Of a stretch of 64,000 nucleotides of DNA, positions 35,264 through 43,529 are shown piece after piece (the stretch's first letter is position 1; each line of letters begins with the position of its first letter). The stretch spans positions 105,138 to 169,137 of the forward strand of contig NZ_SUND01000010.1 of NCBI RefSeq assembly GCF_005280205.1, given 5' to 3'. The notes below the pieces were generated by a model. The model was given only the letters and a program-made list of their open reading frames with translations, did not search any database and had not been told where the DNA came from. The DNA is from Bacillus yapensis (GTDB taxonomy: Bacteria > Bacillota > Bacilli > Bacillales > Cytobacillaceae). A program made the translations under genes and the position numbers.

Positions 35264-36592
35264 ATGAATATCACGGTTATTGGTGCAGGTTATGTAGGTG
35301 TTACGACAAGTATTGCTTTTGCTGAACAAGGTTATCACGTTTTCGTCGTAGATTCGGACAAGGAGAAACTAGAAAAATTAAACCATGCTATTCTTCCGTT
35401 TTATGAAGAGGGGATGGAAGAAATATTAAAAAGCCTTTTAGAACAACAACAGTTAATATTTACAAACAATATTCAAGATGCGGTTCGGCAAAGTGAATTT
35501 ATCTATATTGCTGTTGGTACTCCTCCTTTACCAAGTGGAGCAGCGAATTTAGAACAGATCGAGCAAGTATCAAAAGCAGTAGGCTCTGCACTTCAAGAAT
35601 ATCGGACAATCGTTATTAAAAGCACAGTTCCAATTGGGACTGGAGAAAAAGTAGAATTTATCATCAAAGAACAGCTCAATCTTCGCAAAAAGGACATAAA
35701 ATTTGATGTTGTAGCCAATCCGGAGTTTCTTCGTGAAGGAAGTGCTCTTCATGATGCACTCTATCCTGACCGTATTGTTGTAGGATGCGAAAATGTGAGA
35801 GCTAGACAAATGATGGAGAAACTCTACCAACATAGCAAAGCCCCTATCCTTTTTACAAATAGAAAAGAAGCAGAACTGATTAAGTACGCATCTAATGCCT
35901 TTCTGGCTACAAAAATATCATTTATTAATGAATTAGCAAGAGTAAGCGAAGAGCTAGGAGTTAATATATCTATTGTTTCAAAAGGTATGGGCATGGATAA
36001 ACGGATTGGAGCGGATTTCCTCCGAGCGGGGATAGGATATGGTGGTTCTTGCTTTCCAAAGGACACAAGGGCTTTATTAGCTATGTCCTCAGAAGTGGGA
36101 ATGCCTTTAAAAATATTAGATGCAGCGGTGGGGATTAACGAAACACAAGTGACCTGGTTTATGAAAAAAATATCCAATCTATTTGGTTCACTTGAAGATA
36201 AGCATATCGGGGTATTAGGTTTAACTTTTAAGCCGAACACAGATGATATTAGAGAGGCTACATCGTTAAAACTTATCAAAGAGCTTCTTCTCCATAAAGC
36301 AATTGTTTCTGCTTACGACCCTAAAAGTACAGCGCTAGTAAAGACAATATACCCGGAGATTTGGATAACTACTGATCCGTTGGATGCAATAAATAATGTG
36401 GATGCAGCAATTCTAGTAACGGAATGGGACGAAATTGTTCACATGGATTGGAAGGAAGCGAGGAGACGGGTTCGGCAACCATACCTTTTTGATGGGCGAA
36501 ATGTTTTAGAGCCTAAAAAAATGGCTGAATATGGATTCTACTATGAAGGAGTAGGAGTTGGGAATTTGCGAAAGGAGAATCTGCATGGTTGA
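35264..36592 (+). CDS. UDP-glucose 6-dehydrogenase (YtcA-like)
   Basis: A 442-aa nucleotide-sugar dehydrogenase from ATG 35264 (AAAAAGGTGAATCT upstream). NAD site TVIGAGYVGVTTSIAF (about 4-19), catalytic Cys in GIGYGGSCFPKDTRAL (about 260), and the C-terminal GLTFKPNTDDIRE are all present. It oxidises UDP-glucose to UDP-glucuronate using two NAD. It overlaps the following epimerase gene by eight bases. Confidence 0.92.
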   Translation: MNITVIGAGYVGVTTSIAFAEQGYHVFVVDSDKEKLEKLNHAILPFYEEGMEEILKSLLEQQQLIFTNNIQDAVRQSEFIYIAVGTPPLPSGAANLEQIEQVSKAVGSALQEYRTIVIKSTVPIGTGEKVEFIIKEQLNLRKKDIKFDVVANPEFLREGSALHDALYPDRIVVGCENVRARQMMEKLYQHSKAPILFTNRKEAELIKYASNAFLATKISFINELARVSEELGVNISIVSKGMGMDKRIGADFLRAGIGYGGSCFPKDTRALLAMSSEVGMPLKILDAAVGINETQVTWFMKKISNLFGSLEDKHIGVLGLTFKPNTDDIREATSLKLIKELLLHKAIVSAYDPKSTALVKTIYPEIWITTDPLDAINNVDAAILVTEWDEIVHMDWKEARRRVRQPYLFDGRNVLEPKKMAEYGFYYEGVGVGNLRKENLHG

Positions 36593-37574
36593 ACAGAACG
36601 TACCTAAGCTCGTGTTAGTAACAGGCTGTGCTGGCTTTATCGGTTTCCACTTAAGTAAAAGGCTTTTAGATGAAGGGTCGTTGGTGGTTGGGATTGACCA
36701 AATGAATGATTATTATGATCCTCAATTAAAATGGGATCGATTAAGCCTGTTAAAACAGGACACGAATTTTTCATTTATGAAAGGTTCGATCGAAAATATG
36801 GAGCTATTGGAACATCTTTTTCAGCAATATCCTTTTGAGGTTGTTGTACATTTGGCTGCACAGGCGGGAGTACGTTATAGCTTAACTAATCCGGATAAGT
36901 ATATTCAGTCTAATATAGTTGGATTTGCAAACATACTAGAGTGTTGTCGAAATCATCATATTCCCCATTTGTTATACGCCTCTTCAAGTTCAGTCTATGG
37001 CAATCATTCAGATACCCCATTTTCCGAGAGTGCGAGAGTGGACGAACCTATTAGTCTATATGCTGCGACGAAAAGAGCCAATGAATTAATGGCCTACACC
37101 TACAGTCATTTATACCAATTACCAGCGACTGGAATGAGGTTTTTTACAGTCTATGGACCTTGGGGGAGACCCGATATGGCCGTATTCTCTTTTACGCAGG
37201 CGATCTTAAATTCAGAACCGATCAAAATTTATAACTATGGAAAAATGAAAAGAGATTTTACTTATATCGACGATTGTGTAGAATCGATTGTTAGGTTAAT
37301 CATGAATGGACCGAGTCGGGAAGGTTTAATCCCATATAAAATTTATAATATTGGCAACCAACATCCCGTATCTTTATCAGATTTTATCGAGGTCTTAGAG
37401 AAAAGTGTAGGAAAGAAAGCTCAAAAAGAATATGTCCCATTGCAACAGGGGGATGTTCTTGAAACCTATGCTGATCTTCAAGAGTTGATCAAAGATACAG
37501 GGTATAAGCCGCTGGTCAAGATTGATGAGGGAATGAAAAAATTTATAGATTGGTATAGAGATTACTATAAATAG
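36585..37574 (+). CDS. NAD-dependent UDP-glucuronate epimerase-like protein (YtcB-like)
   Basis: A 329-aa extended SDR. GCAGFIGFHL (about 12-21) is the NAD loop, SSSSVYG precedes the catalytic YAATK (about 160), and RPDMAVFSFTQAIL is the sugar-binding C-terminal part. It fits UDP-glucuronate 4-epimerase, so the operon would lead from glucose 1-phosphate to UDP-galacturonate. ATG 36585 lies in GGAGAATCTGC context and overlaps the dehydrogenase end. Confidence 0.88.
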   Translation: MVEQNVPKLVLVTGCAGFIGFHLSKRLLDEGSLVVGIDQMNDYYDPQLKWDRLSLLKQDTNFSFMKGSIENMELLEHLFQQYPFEVVVHLAAQAGVRYSLTNPDKYIQSNIVGFANILECCRNHHIPHLLYASSSSVYGNHSDTPFSESARVDEPISLYAATKRANELMAYTYSHLYQLPATGMRFFTVYGPWGRPDMAVFSFTQAILNSEPIKIYNYGKMKRDFTYIDDCVESIVRLIMNGPSREGLIPYKIYNIGNQHPVSLSDFIEVLEKSVGKKAQKEYVPLQQGDVLETYADLQELIKDTGYKPLVKIDEGMKKFIDWYRDYYK

Positions 37575-37585
37575 TTAATTCGTAA

Positions 37586-37621
37586 AGGAGCTTTTCGCCA
37601 TTTGTGGAAGGTTCTTTTTTA
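37586..37621 (+). terminator. Terminator after the nucleotide-sugar operon
   Basis: An 11-bp stem with several G-T pairs (37588-37599 with 37604-37614), followed by TTTTTT. Confidence 0.55.
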
Positions 37622-37720
37622 AGGTTTATTCTAGAAAAGTTACTCTTCGCAGGGATAAGCTGGAATTATTTCAAAGGCTCTTTCGCTTTTCTTATTTTGT
37701 CCTAGTTCCATTTCCTAAGT

Positions 37721-37747
37721 ACATTTTAATACTCTTTACATATTATG
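37721..37747 (+). promoter_or_regulatory. Sigma-K-like promoter of the two-repeat protein
   Basis: AC (37721-37722), 16 bp, CATATTATG (37739-37747), one mismatch to CATANNNTA. Confidence 0.5.
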
Positions 37748-37781
37748 GTGGGGAAAATAAGTGTTTTGAGGAGGTAGGGGT

Positions 37782-38489
37782 ATGCATTTTTATAGAAAAC
37801 CGAATTATTTCTTCCATCCGAATTTTCGTGTAAGTCCATATTATCCAGTTCCTTCTTTTTATCCAGTTGAACCAGACTATTATGAAGACTTATCGTCCCG
37901 TCAAGTTAATTTAGGAACTCGTTGGGACGTGGAAGAAGGTGGCTGGCGAGGAGTTTGGACTAGAAGAGGAAATAGCAATACCTTTGATGGTAGATGGACG
38001 AGGCAAGGCTCAAACCCAATAACTGCTGTACTAACTGTTCAAGTCTTAGGTGATTTTGTGAGTATCTCGCGAAGAAACAGCAGTGACGGAAACAACTGTC
38101 AATATGTTGGTAGGGTAGTTGGAAATCGAGTAACTGGACAGAGTGTTTGTACTCGCGGTGGAGGAGCTTGGAGTGCGACGATTCAAAGAGGACCACAAGT
38201 ACCTGATCTAGGAAGAACATGGGAAGTGCAAGAAGGTGCTTGGCGAGGTGTATGGACCCGTAGAGGGAACAGTAATACCTTTGATGCTCGATGGACGCGT
38301 CAAGGTGCAAATCCGATCACAGCAGTAATGACAATGGAACAGACCGGAAATAATGTCCGTATTTTACGCAGAAACAGTAGTGACGGAAATAACTGTGAAT
38401 ATAATGGTCGAATTGATGGAAGAAATGCAAGTGGTAGCTTCACATGTACTCAAGGTGGAGGACAATGGAGCGCAACGATTCGTAACTAA
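37782..38489 (+). CDS. Two-repeat protein, probable spore-surface protein
   Basis: A 235-aa protein after GAGGTAGGGG. Residues 1-40 are aromatic and Pro-rich (FYRKPNYFFHPNFRVSPYY), like coat proteins. Two direct repeats of about 95 aa follow (about 42-137 and 141-235). Both copies have WRGVWTRRGNSNTFD, RWTRQG, ITAV, RRNSSDGNNC, and a second Cys in CTxGGGxWSATI; each repeat has two Cys that could pair. No signal peptide. Repeats look like a beta-rich domain of about 95 residues. I do not recognise the family. Confidence 0.75.
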   Translation: MHFYRKPNYFFHPNFRVSPYYPVPSFYPVEPDYYEDLSSRQVNLGTRWDVEEGGWRGVWTRRGNSNTFDGRWTRQGSNPITAVLTVQVLGDFVSISRRNSSDGNNCQYVGRVVGNRVTGQSVCTRGGGAWSATIQRGPQVPDLGRTWEVQEGAWRGVWTRRGNSNTFDARWTRQGANPITAVMTMEQTGNNVRILRRNSSDGNNCEYNGRIDGRNASGSFTCTQGGGQWSATIRN

Positions 38490-38632
38490 AGAGTTGATGA
38501 AAATGTTCGTGCATGCCTCGATTGCGTAGCCAAACAAAGCTAAGCATCGGGGTTATTTTTGTGAATATTTGGTACATTCGATGCGGATTTAGTATAATGA
38601 ATGGTAAATAAAAAAATTGGGTGGGGAAGTCC

Positions 38633-39463
38633 ATGAAAACGTTCATATCGAAGGAAGAACTAACTGCTTTACTTAACAACGATAATGTGAGGATTGTTGA
38701 TTGCCGATTCCAATTAGGAAATCCACAATTTGGTGAATCCCAATACATAGAAAGTCATATACCTGGAGCAGTGTATTTTGATTTGGAAAAGGATTTATCT
38801 GCTGTTGTTACAAAGCATGGTGGAAGACATCCTTTACCAAAGGTCGAGAATTTTCAAAAGAAACTCGAGCAAGTTGGGATTTCCAATCAAACATTAGTCG
38901 TTGCCTATGATGGTGGAGAAGGCTCTTACGCAGCCAGACTTTGGTGGCTCCTAAAATATGTAGGGCATGAAGAAGTCTATATTTTAGATGGTGGCTTTAA
39001 AGAATGGCAGGAATCTGCGTTGCCAGTTAGTGATGAAGTGCCTACAAATACCCTATCAACGTATCGAGTTGAACTTCAAGATGACATGCTGGCAACAATT
39101 GAGGATGTCAAACAGGCAGTAAAGGAACGTTCCGTAACCTTAATTGATTCTCGTGCAAGTAATCGGTACTTAGGGGTGGAGGAGCCAATTGATAAAAAAG
39201 CAGGTCATATTCCTACTGCCATCAACAAAGATTGGGTAGAGGGATTTCAAAACGGTCATTTCAAAACGCCTTCAGAACAAGAAGAACGTTTTCAGGAGCT
39301 TTCAAAAGATGAGCCAATCATTGTTTATTGTGGGTCAGGTGTTACGGCAACACCAAATTATATTGCGTTAAAGGAAGCGGGGTATACAAATATTAAGCTG
39401 TATGCAGGAAGCTTTAGTGATTGGATTTCCTATGATGAGAATGAGATTGAAATTGGTAAATAA
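38633..39463 (+). CDS. Two-domain sulfurtransferase (rhodanese)
   Basis: A 276-aa protein with tandem rhodanese domains. The catalytic loop in the second domain is VYCGSGVTATPNY (about 233-245), intact with the active Cys. The N-terminal domain lacks a loop Cys, as usual. EGSYAARLWWLLKYVGHEEV and VLIDSRASNRYLG are family signatures. CGSGVTA favours a thiosulfate/3-mercaptopyruvate sulfurtransferase. It is monocistronic; the ATG at 38633 follows GGTGGGG. Confidence 0.9.
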   Translation: MKTFISKEELTALLNNDNVRIVDCRFQLGNPQFGESQYIESHIPGAVYFDLEKDLSAVVTKHGGRHPLPKVENFQKKLEQVGISNQTLVVAYDGGEGSYAARLWWLLKYVGHEEVYILDGGFKEWQESALPVSDEVPTNTLSTYRVELQDDMLATIEDVKQAVKERSVTLIDSRASNRYLGVEEPIDKKAGHIPTAINKDWVEGFQNGHFKTPSEQEERFQELSKDEPIIVYCGSGVTATPNYIALKEAGYTNIKLYAGSFSDWISYDENEIEIGK

Positions 39464-39557
39464 TGATTTACAAAAACTTAATGTACCAATAGCTTGAAAG
39501 TTAGTGGAAACCCTAGTAAAATGTTGTAATAATTAACATGTGGATAATGGAGAAATA

Positions 39558-39595
39558 CACCTTCTTTCCAACAAATGTTGGAGGGAGGTTTTTTC
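39558..39595 (+). terminator. Terminator after the sulfurtransferase gene
   Basis: CTTCTTTCCAAC pairs with GTTGGAGGGAG (about 39561-39587) with some G-T pairs, followed by TTTTTT. Confidence 0.6.
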
Positions 39596-39647
39596 ATGAT
39601 TCGGAAATTATGGATTTCGTAATAGTGGATCACTTTTTATTGGTGCA

Positions 39648-39776
39648 TCTACGTTTAGCTCCAGCGCCTAGCCCCTCGAGGTCGCTTCAGACCAGATGAT
39701 GAAGTTGAAGAACAAACTTCATCATCTGGCCTTCCAGCGCTTGTCGGGGCTATTCAAGGCGCTTGCGCTTTTGTTA
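39648..39776. repeat. Dispersed-type palindromic repeat of Bacillaceae
   Basis: A GC-rich block unlike its surroundings: TTTAGCTCCAGCGCCTAGCC, CTCGAGGTCGCTTC, a perfect 15-bp hairpin (39692-39706 with 39715-39729), then CAGCGCTTGTCGGGGCT and AAGGCGCTTGCGCTTTTG. I know this outer pattern with variable inner arms as a repeat family in many Bacillus genomes. It lies just upstream of the MFS gene and may be transcribed. Copy number here cannot be judged. Confidence 0.7.
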
Positions 39777-39810
39777 TATGTCTACAGCTAGAAGAAAAGG
39801 GGATATGTTA

Positions 39811-41016
39811 ATGTCGAATGATCAAAGAAAAAAATTATTCATGTTAATGATTAACATGTTTATTGCGATAGGTAGTTTTGGGATCGTCATTCCGATTTTA
39901 CCTATGTATTTGGAGTCAATTGGGCAGGGAGGAACAGCAGCAGGTTTAATGATTGCCATTTTTGCCGGAGCTCAGCTTGTATTCTCACCAATTGCTGGTA
40001 GATGGGCCGATCAATATGGCCGAAAGAAAATGATTATTTATGGTCTAGTCGGACTTACTTTATCTATGTTTATTTTCTATGGTTTTGATTCCATCTGGTG
40101 GTTATATTTTTCTCGTGTTATTGGAGGAATTGGTGCAGCGTTACTAGTACCAGCAATCTTTGCTTATGTAGCTGATATTACTACGATTGCTCAGCGTGCA
40201 AAGGGGAATAGCTTGATTTCTGCGGCGATGTCACTAGGAATTGTAATAGGACCTGGAATTGGGGGATTCCTAGCAGACTTTGGTCTGAAAATGCCGTTTC
40301 TAATTTCGGCGCTCGTCTCTCTAGTGGCCGTTATTTTCTCCGTCATTGTATTAAAAGAAAGCCAGGTAGCGGTACCTGAAAATAGTCATGTACAAACAGA
40401 AGAAGAGTCTATGGTTCATCAAATCATTCGTTCTGTAAAAATGCCTTACTTTATTCCATTAATCATTACATTAGTGATGAGTTTTGGTTTAATGGCATAC
40501 GAGTCTGTACTTGGTCTATTTGTGGATGATCTATATGGTGCAACACCACAAGAAATTGCGATCATGGTAACTTCAACAGGGATTATTAGTGTTATTGTTC
40601 AGCTCTTTATTGTGGATCGAATTGTTAACCGCTTTGGGGAAGGAGCAGTTTTAATCCTATTTATTGGGGTTGCAGCAGGTGGATTCCTTCTATCAATTTT
40701 TGCACCAAGCTATTCTGTTTTCTTCATTATCACTTTACTTATTTTCTTGGCAACATCTATTCTCCGTCCAGTTTTAAATACTTTAATTTCAAAAATGGCC
40801 GGTAATGAACAAGGTTTTGCTATGGGAATGAATAATGCATATATGAGTATTGGGAATGTATTAGGACCAACACTTGCAGGTGTTTTATATGATGTGAAAA
40901 TTGCTTATCCGTTTATGTTAGGATTCTTACTTTTAGTATTGACCTTCATTACAGCCATCATTTGGCAACGTCGTTTACAGCGGAAAACGAAGGTTGTAGA
41001 CCTTCAGAACGGGTAA
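39811..41016 (+). CDS. MFS multidrug exporter (DHA1, Bmr/NorA-like)
   Basis: A 401-aa, 12-helix transporter. Motif A is clear (GRWADQYGRKKMIIYG, about 64-79) and the antiporter motif C appears as GIVIGPGIGGFLADFG in helix 5. These signatures match drug:proton antiporters of the DHA1 family. ATG 39811 is chosen because AAAGGGGA lies seven bases before it. Nothing in the context gives the substrate. Confidence 0.88.
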   Translation: MSNDQRKKLFMLMINMFIAIGSFGIVIPILPMYLESIGQGGTAAGLMIAIFAGAQLVFSPIAGRWADQYGRKKMIIYGLVGLTLSMFIFYGFDSIWWLYFSRVIGGIGAALLVPAIFAYVADITTIAQRAKGNSLISAAMSLGIVIGPGIGGFLADFGLKMPFLISALVSLVAVIFSVIVLKESQVAVPENSHVQTEEESMVHQIIRSVKMPYFIPLIITLVMSFGLMAYESVLGLFVDDLYGATPQEIAIMVTSTGIISVIVQLFIVDRIVNRFGEGAVLILFIGVAAGGFLLSIFAPSYSVFFIITLLIFLATSILRPVLNTLISKMAGNEQGFAMGMNNAYMSIGNVLGPTLAGVLYDVKIAYPFMLGFLLLVLTFITAIIWQRRLQRKTKVVDLQNG

Positions 41017-41060
41017 TTCATGTTATAATAGGGATTATGTTAATTACAGGAGGGACGCAC

Positions 41061-41954
41061 GTGGAATCCAATAGAAAATCGCTTATGCTCGTTGATGGAA
41101 TGGCACTTCTTTTCCGTGCATTTTTTGCAACAGCTGTTACCGGACAATTTATGATCAATTCAAAAGGTGTCCCGACAAATGGTGTTCAAGGATTTTTAAA
41201 GCATATGCTAACGGCATTCTCTTCCTTTAATCCTAGCCATGCAGTGGTATGCTGGGATATGGGCAGCAAAACTTTTCGTACTGAAATGTTTCAAGACTAT
41301 AAAGGGAATCGTGGCGAAGCACCTGTAGAACTGATTCCTCAGTTTGATCTTGTAAAAGAAGTTGTAGAAGCTTTTGATATTCCTAACATCGGGTTAGCAG
41401 GATATGAGGCAGATGACTGTATCGGTACAATTGCAAAAAATCTTAATGAAGATGTAGATATTTATATTTTAACGGGGGATAGAGATATCCTTCAGTTACT
41501 CGATGAACGAATTAAGGTAGTTCTTTTACAAAAAGGGTTTGGCAATTATTTAGTTCATACTAAGGATACTTTTTTTGAAGAAAAGGGAATCAAGCCACAT
41601 CAAATGATTGACGTTAAGGCTCTTATGGGAGACCCAAGTGATAACTATCCAGGTGTAAGAGGAATTGGTGAAAAAACAGCATTAAAGCTGATTCAACAGT
41701 TCGAGCATGTGGATGGAGTTATTGCCAATTTGGATCAACTAACAAAAGCGCAAAAAACGAAAATCGAAGAAGATTTGGAAATGCTTCATTTAAGTCGAAA
41801 GCTGGCTGAAATTCATTGTGAAGTACCGATTGAGTATTCGTTTGAAGAAGCGATTCTAAACATTAATCGTGATAAAGTGCTCGATAAATTTGCTGAGGTT
41901 GAATTTAAGGGACTTACGCGCTTCTTGCAAATGAATGAAGAAAATGTAGGGTAA
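41061..41954 (+). CDS. ypcP: YpcP 5'-3' exonuclease (FEN-like)
   Basis: A 297-aa protein from GTG 41061 (AGGAGGGACGCAC upstream). It resembles the 5' nuclease domain of DNA polymerase I without the polymerase: LVDGMALLFRAFFA at the N-terminus, GYEADDCIGTIA and YILTGDRDILQLL for metal binding, and GDPSDNYPGVRGIGEKTAL (helix-hairpin-helix). B. subtilis YpcP (296 aa) helps process Okazaki fragments/RNA primers. Confidence 0.93.
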   Translation: MESNRKSLMLVDGMALLFRAFFATAVTGQFMINSKGVPTNGVQGFLKHMLTAFSSFNPSHAVVCWDMGSKTFRTEMFQDYKGNRGEAPVELIPQFDLVKEVVEAFDIPNIGLAGYEADDCIGTIAKNLNEDVDIYILTGDRDILQLLDERIKVVLLQKGFGNYLVHTKDTFFEEKGIKPHQMIDVKALMGDPSDNYPGVRGIGEKTALKLIQQFEHVDGVIANLDQLTKAQKTKIEEDLEMLHLSRKLAEIHCEVPIEYSFEEAILNINRDKVLDKFAEVEFKGLTRFLQMNEENVG

Positions 41955-41961
41955 AGATCAA

Positions 41962-41998
41962 GAAGATACTCGTTATTAGGCGAGTATCTTCTTTTTTT
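41962..41998 (+). terminator. Terminator after ypcP
   Basis: Perfect 11-bp stem GAAGATACTCG / CGAGTATCTTC (41962-41972, 41981-41991) followed by TTTTTTT. Confidence 0.92.
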
Positions 41999-42027
41999 TA
42001 GTTTTGCGTAGCTTACGTGCTCTCAAT

Positions 42028-43191
42028 TTAGTTATTTAGTACTTTCCTTAAAGTATCGATATTTTTCTTCATAATCGTAAAATAATCTTGATTATTTTTG
42101 ATATCTTCATCAGTAACAGATTCTAAATTATGCAATGTTTGTGGTTCTGCACCGATTTCTTTTTGAATGATCTCTGCCACCTTTGAAGTTACGTTTTGGT
42201 CAAAAATCACATATTTAAGATTATGTTCTTTTGATTCCTCGACAATGGCCTTTAGCTGACTTTGAGAAGGCTCCTGTGTTGGAGATAGTCCGGAGATTGA
42301 TAACTGTTCGATACCGTATCGCTCTGCCCAATAGCCGTATGCAGCATGTGAAACTAAGATTTCTTTAGTTGAGGCTTGATTGACTGTGTCCGCAAATTCT
42401 TGATCCAATCCTTCTAAATTCTTCTGCAAATCTTCAAAGTTAGATTCAAATAACTCTTTATTCTCAGGTGATAATTCCACTAGTGCATTTTTAATATTTT
42501 CTGCAAGTTGAATAGCTCTGATTGGGTCGAGCCAAACATGAGGATCATATTCCCCGTGGTTGTGTCCATCTCCACCCTCAGTGTGTTCGTGATCATGATC
42601 TTCTTCACCTTCAGTATGTTCATGATCATGAGCTTCTTCACCTTCAGTATGTTCATGATCATGAGCTTCTTCACCTTCAGTATGTTCATGATCATGGGTT
42701 TCTTCACCTTCCACATGTTCGTGATCATGAGCTTCTTCGTCTTCCACATGCCCGTGATCGTGAGCTTCTTCACCCTCTGCATGCTCGTGTTCATGGTCAT
42801 GTGAGCTTTTTAGCAATTCGATACCATCCGCTGCTTTAATGATTTCTACATTCTCATCCTTTAAAGCTTCGACAGCTTTATCTGCAAAGCCCTCCACACC
42901 AGCACCGGTGTAAATAAACAGATCTGCACCTGCGATATCGACCATCGTTTTTGTTGTTGGTTCAAAAGTGTGGGCGTCTACATTTGGGGGATAGACACTT
43001 TTGACATTTACCTTATCACCACCTATTAACCTTGCGAAATTTTCAAGTGGAAAAATGGTAGTATAAACAGTTAATTGAACATTCGTGTTTATTTCTGTTT
43101 CTTTTTCCCCTGAAGCATTACTAGAACAGCCACCTAGAAATGCAGCAACAGCAAGCATTAGTACAAAATAAATAGATTTTAATTTCATCAA
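42028..43191 (-). CDS. znuA: Zinc-binding lipoprotein ZnuA/AdcA-type, expanded His-rich loop
   Basis: A 387-aa ABC substrate-binding protein. A lipoprotein signal (VLMLAVAAFLGGCSSNA) places Cys about residue 22. Zinc ligands: H in VDAHTFEPT, HVWLDP, and H in VSHAAYGYWAER. Between about 130 and 215 there is a repeat array of H-D-H-E-H-x-E-G-E-E-x (11 aa, about seven copies), far longer than usual ZnuA His loops. It captures zinc outside the membrane. ABC permease and ATPase genes are not adjacent. Zur boxes lie upstream. Confidence 0.93.
   Translation of the reverse strand: MMKLKSIYFVLMLAVAAFLGGCSSNASGEKETEINTNVQLTVYTTIFPLENFARLIGGDKVNVKSVYPPNVDAHTFEPTTKTMVDIAGADLFIYTGAGVEGFADKAVEALKDENVEIIKAADGIELLKSSHDHEHEHAEGEEAHDHGHVEDEEAHDHEHVEGEETHDHEHTEGEEAHDHEHTEGEEAHDHEHTEGEEDHDHEHTEGGDGHNHGEYDPHVWLDPIRAIQLAENIKNALVELSPENKELFESNFEDLQKNLEGLDQEFADTVNQASTKEILVSHAAYGYWAERYGIEQLSISGLSPTQEPSQSQLKAIVEESKEHNLKYVIFDQNVTSKVAEIIQKEIGAEPQTLHNLESVTDEDIKNNQDYFTIMKKNIDTLRKVLNN
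42577..42800. repeat. 33-bp tandem repeat array in znuA
   Basis: About seven 33-bp units encode the 11-aa His/Glu repeat. The central units are nearly identical at DNA level (CTTCACCTTCAGTATGTTCA recurs), so the array is recently expanded and prone to slippage. Confidence 0.8.
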
Positions 43192-43255
43192 AAAAACATC
43201 TCCTTATGAAAATATAAATTGCAAAATTACGATTACTAAACCTTTAAATGTATAT

Positions 43256-43277
43256 AAATAGTAATCATTACGATTTA
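43256..43277. promoter_or_regulatory. Zur box 1 (znuA side)
   Basis: AAATAGTAATCATTACGATT, with core GTAATCATTAC, close to the Zur consensus AAATCGTAATNATTACGATT; it lies 65 bp before the znuA start. Confidence 0.75.
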
Positions 43278-43313
43278 TACTTTATAACAAAGAATGGGAC
43301 TTGTAAACAAAAA

Positions 43314-43335
43314 TTTTCGTAATCATTACGATTTA
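43314..43335. promoter_or_regulatory. Zur box 2
   Basis: TTTTCGTAATCATTACGATT, core CGTAATCATTACG with full dyad symmetry; mid-intergenic, the strongest of the three. Confidence 0.8.
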
Positions 43336-43458
43336 CAACCCAAGAAGTGAAATAATAGGTGATGGTGTAAAGTAATATTTTTGCTAAAAATAAGCGTCAA
43401 TATGATGTTAGTTGAATTAATCGTCATAAACATTCGTTTTCCTAATAGACTTAACTAT

Positions 43459-43480
43459 AAATAATAATCATTACGATTTA
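43459..43480. promoter_or_regulatory. Zur box 3 (GTPase side)
   Basis: AAATAATAATCATTACGATT, one arm perfect; it lies 50 bp before the COG0523 GTPase start. Confidence 0.75.
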
Positions 43481-43529
43481 TTTTGATTTTCAACTATGGA
43501 AAAGAATGATAGAAAAGGAGATAGGTTTG

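Noticed and set aside
42480..42839. Long open frames on both strands across the His-repeat region of znuA
   Set aside because: They are a by-product of the 33-bp repeat; no ribosome sites and unnatural composition.
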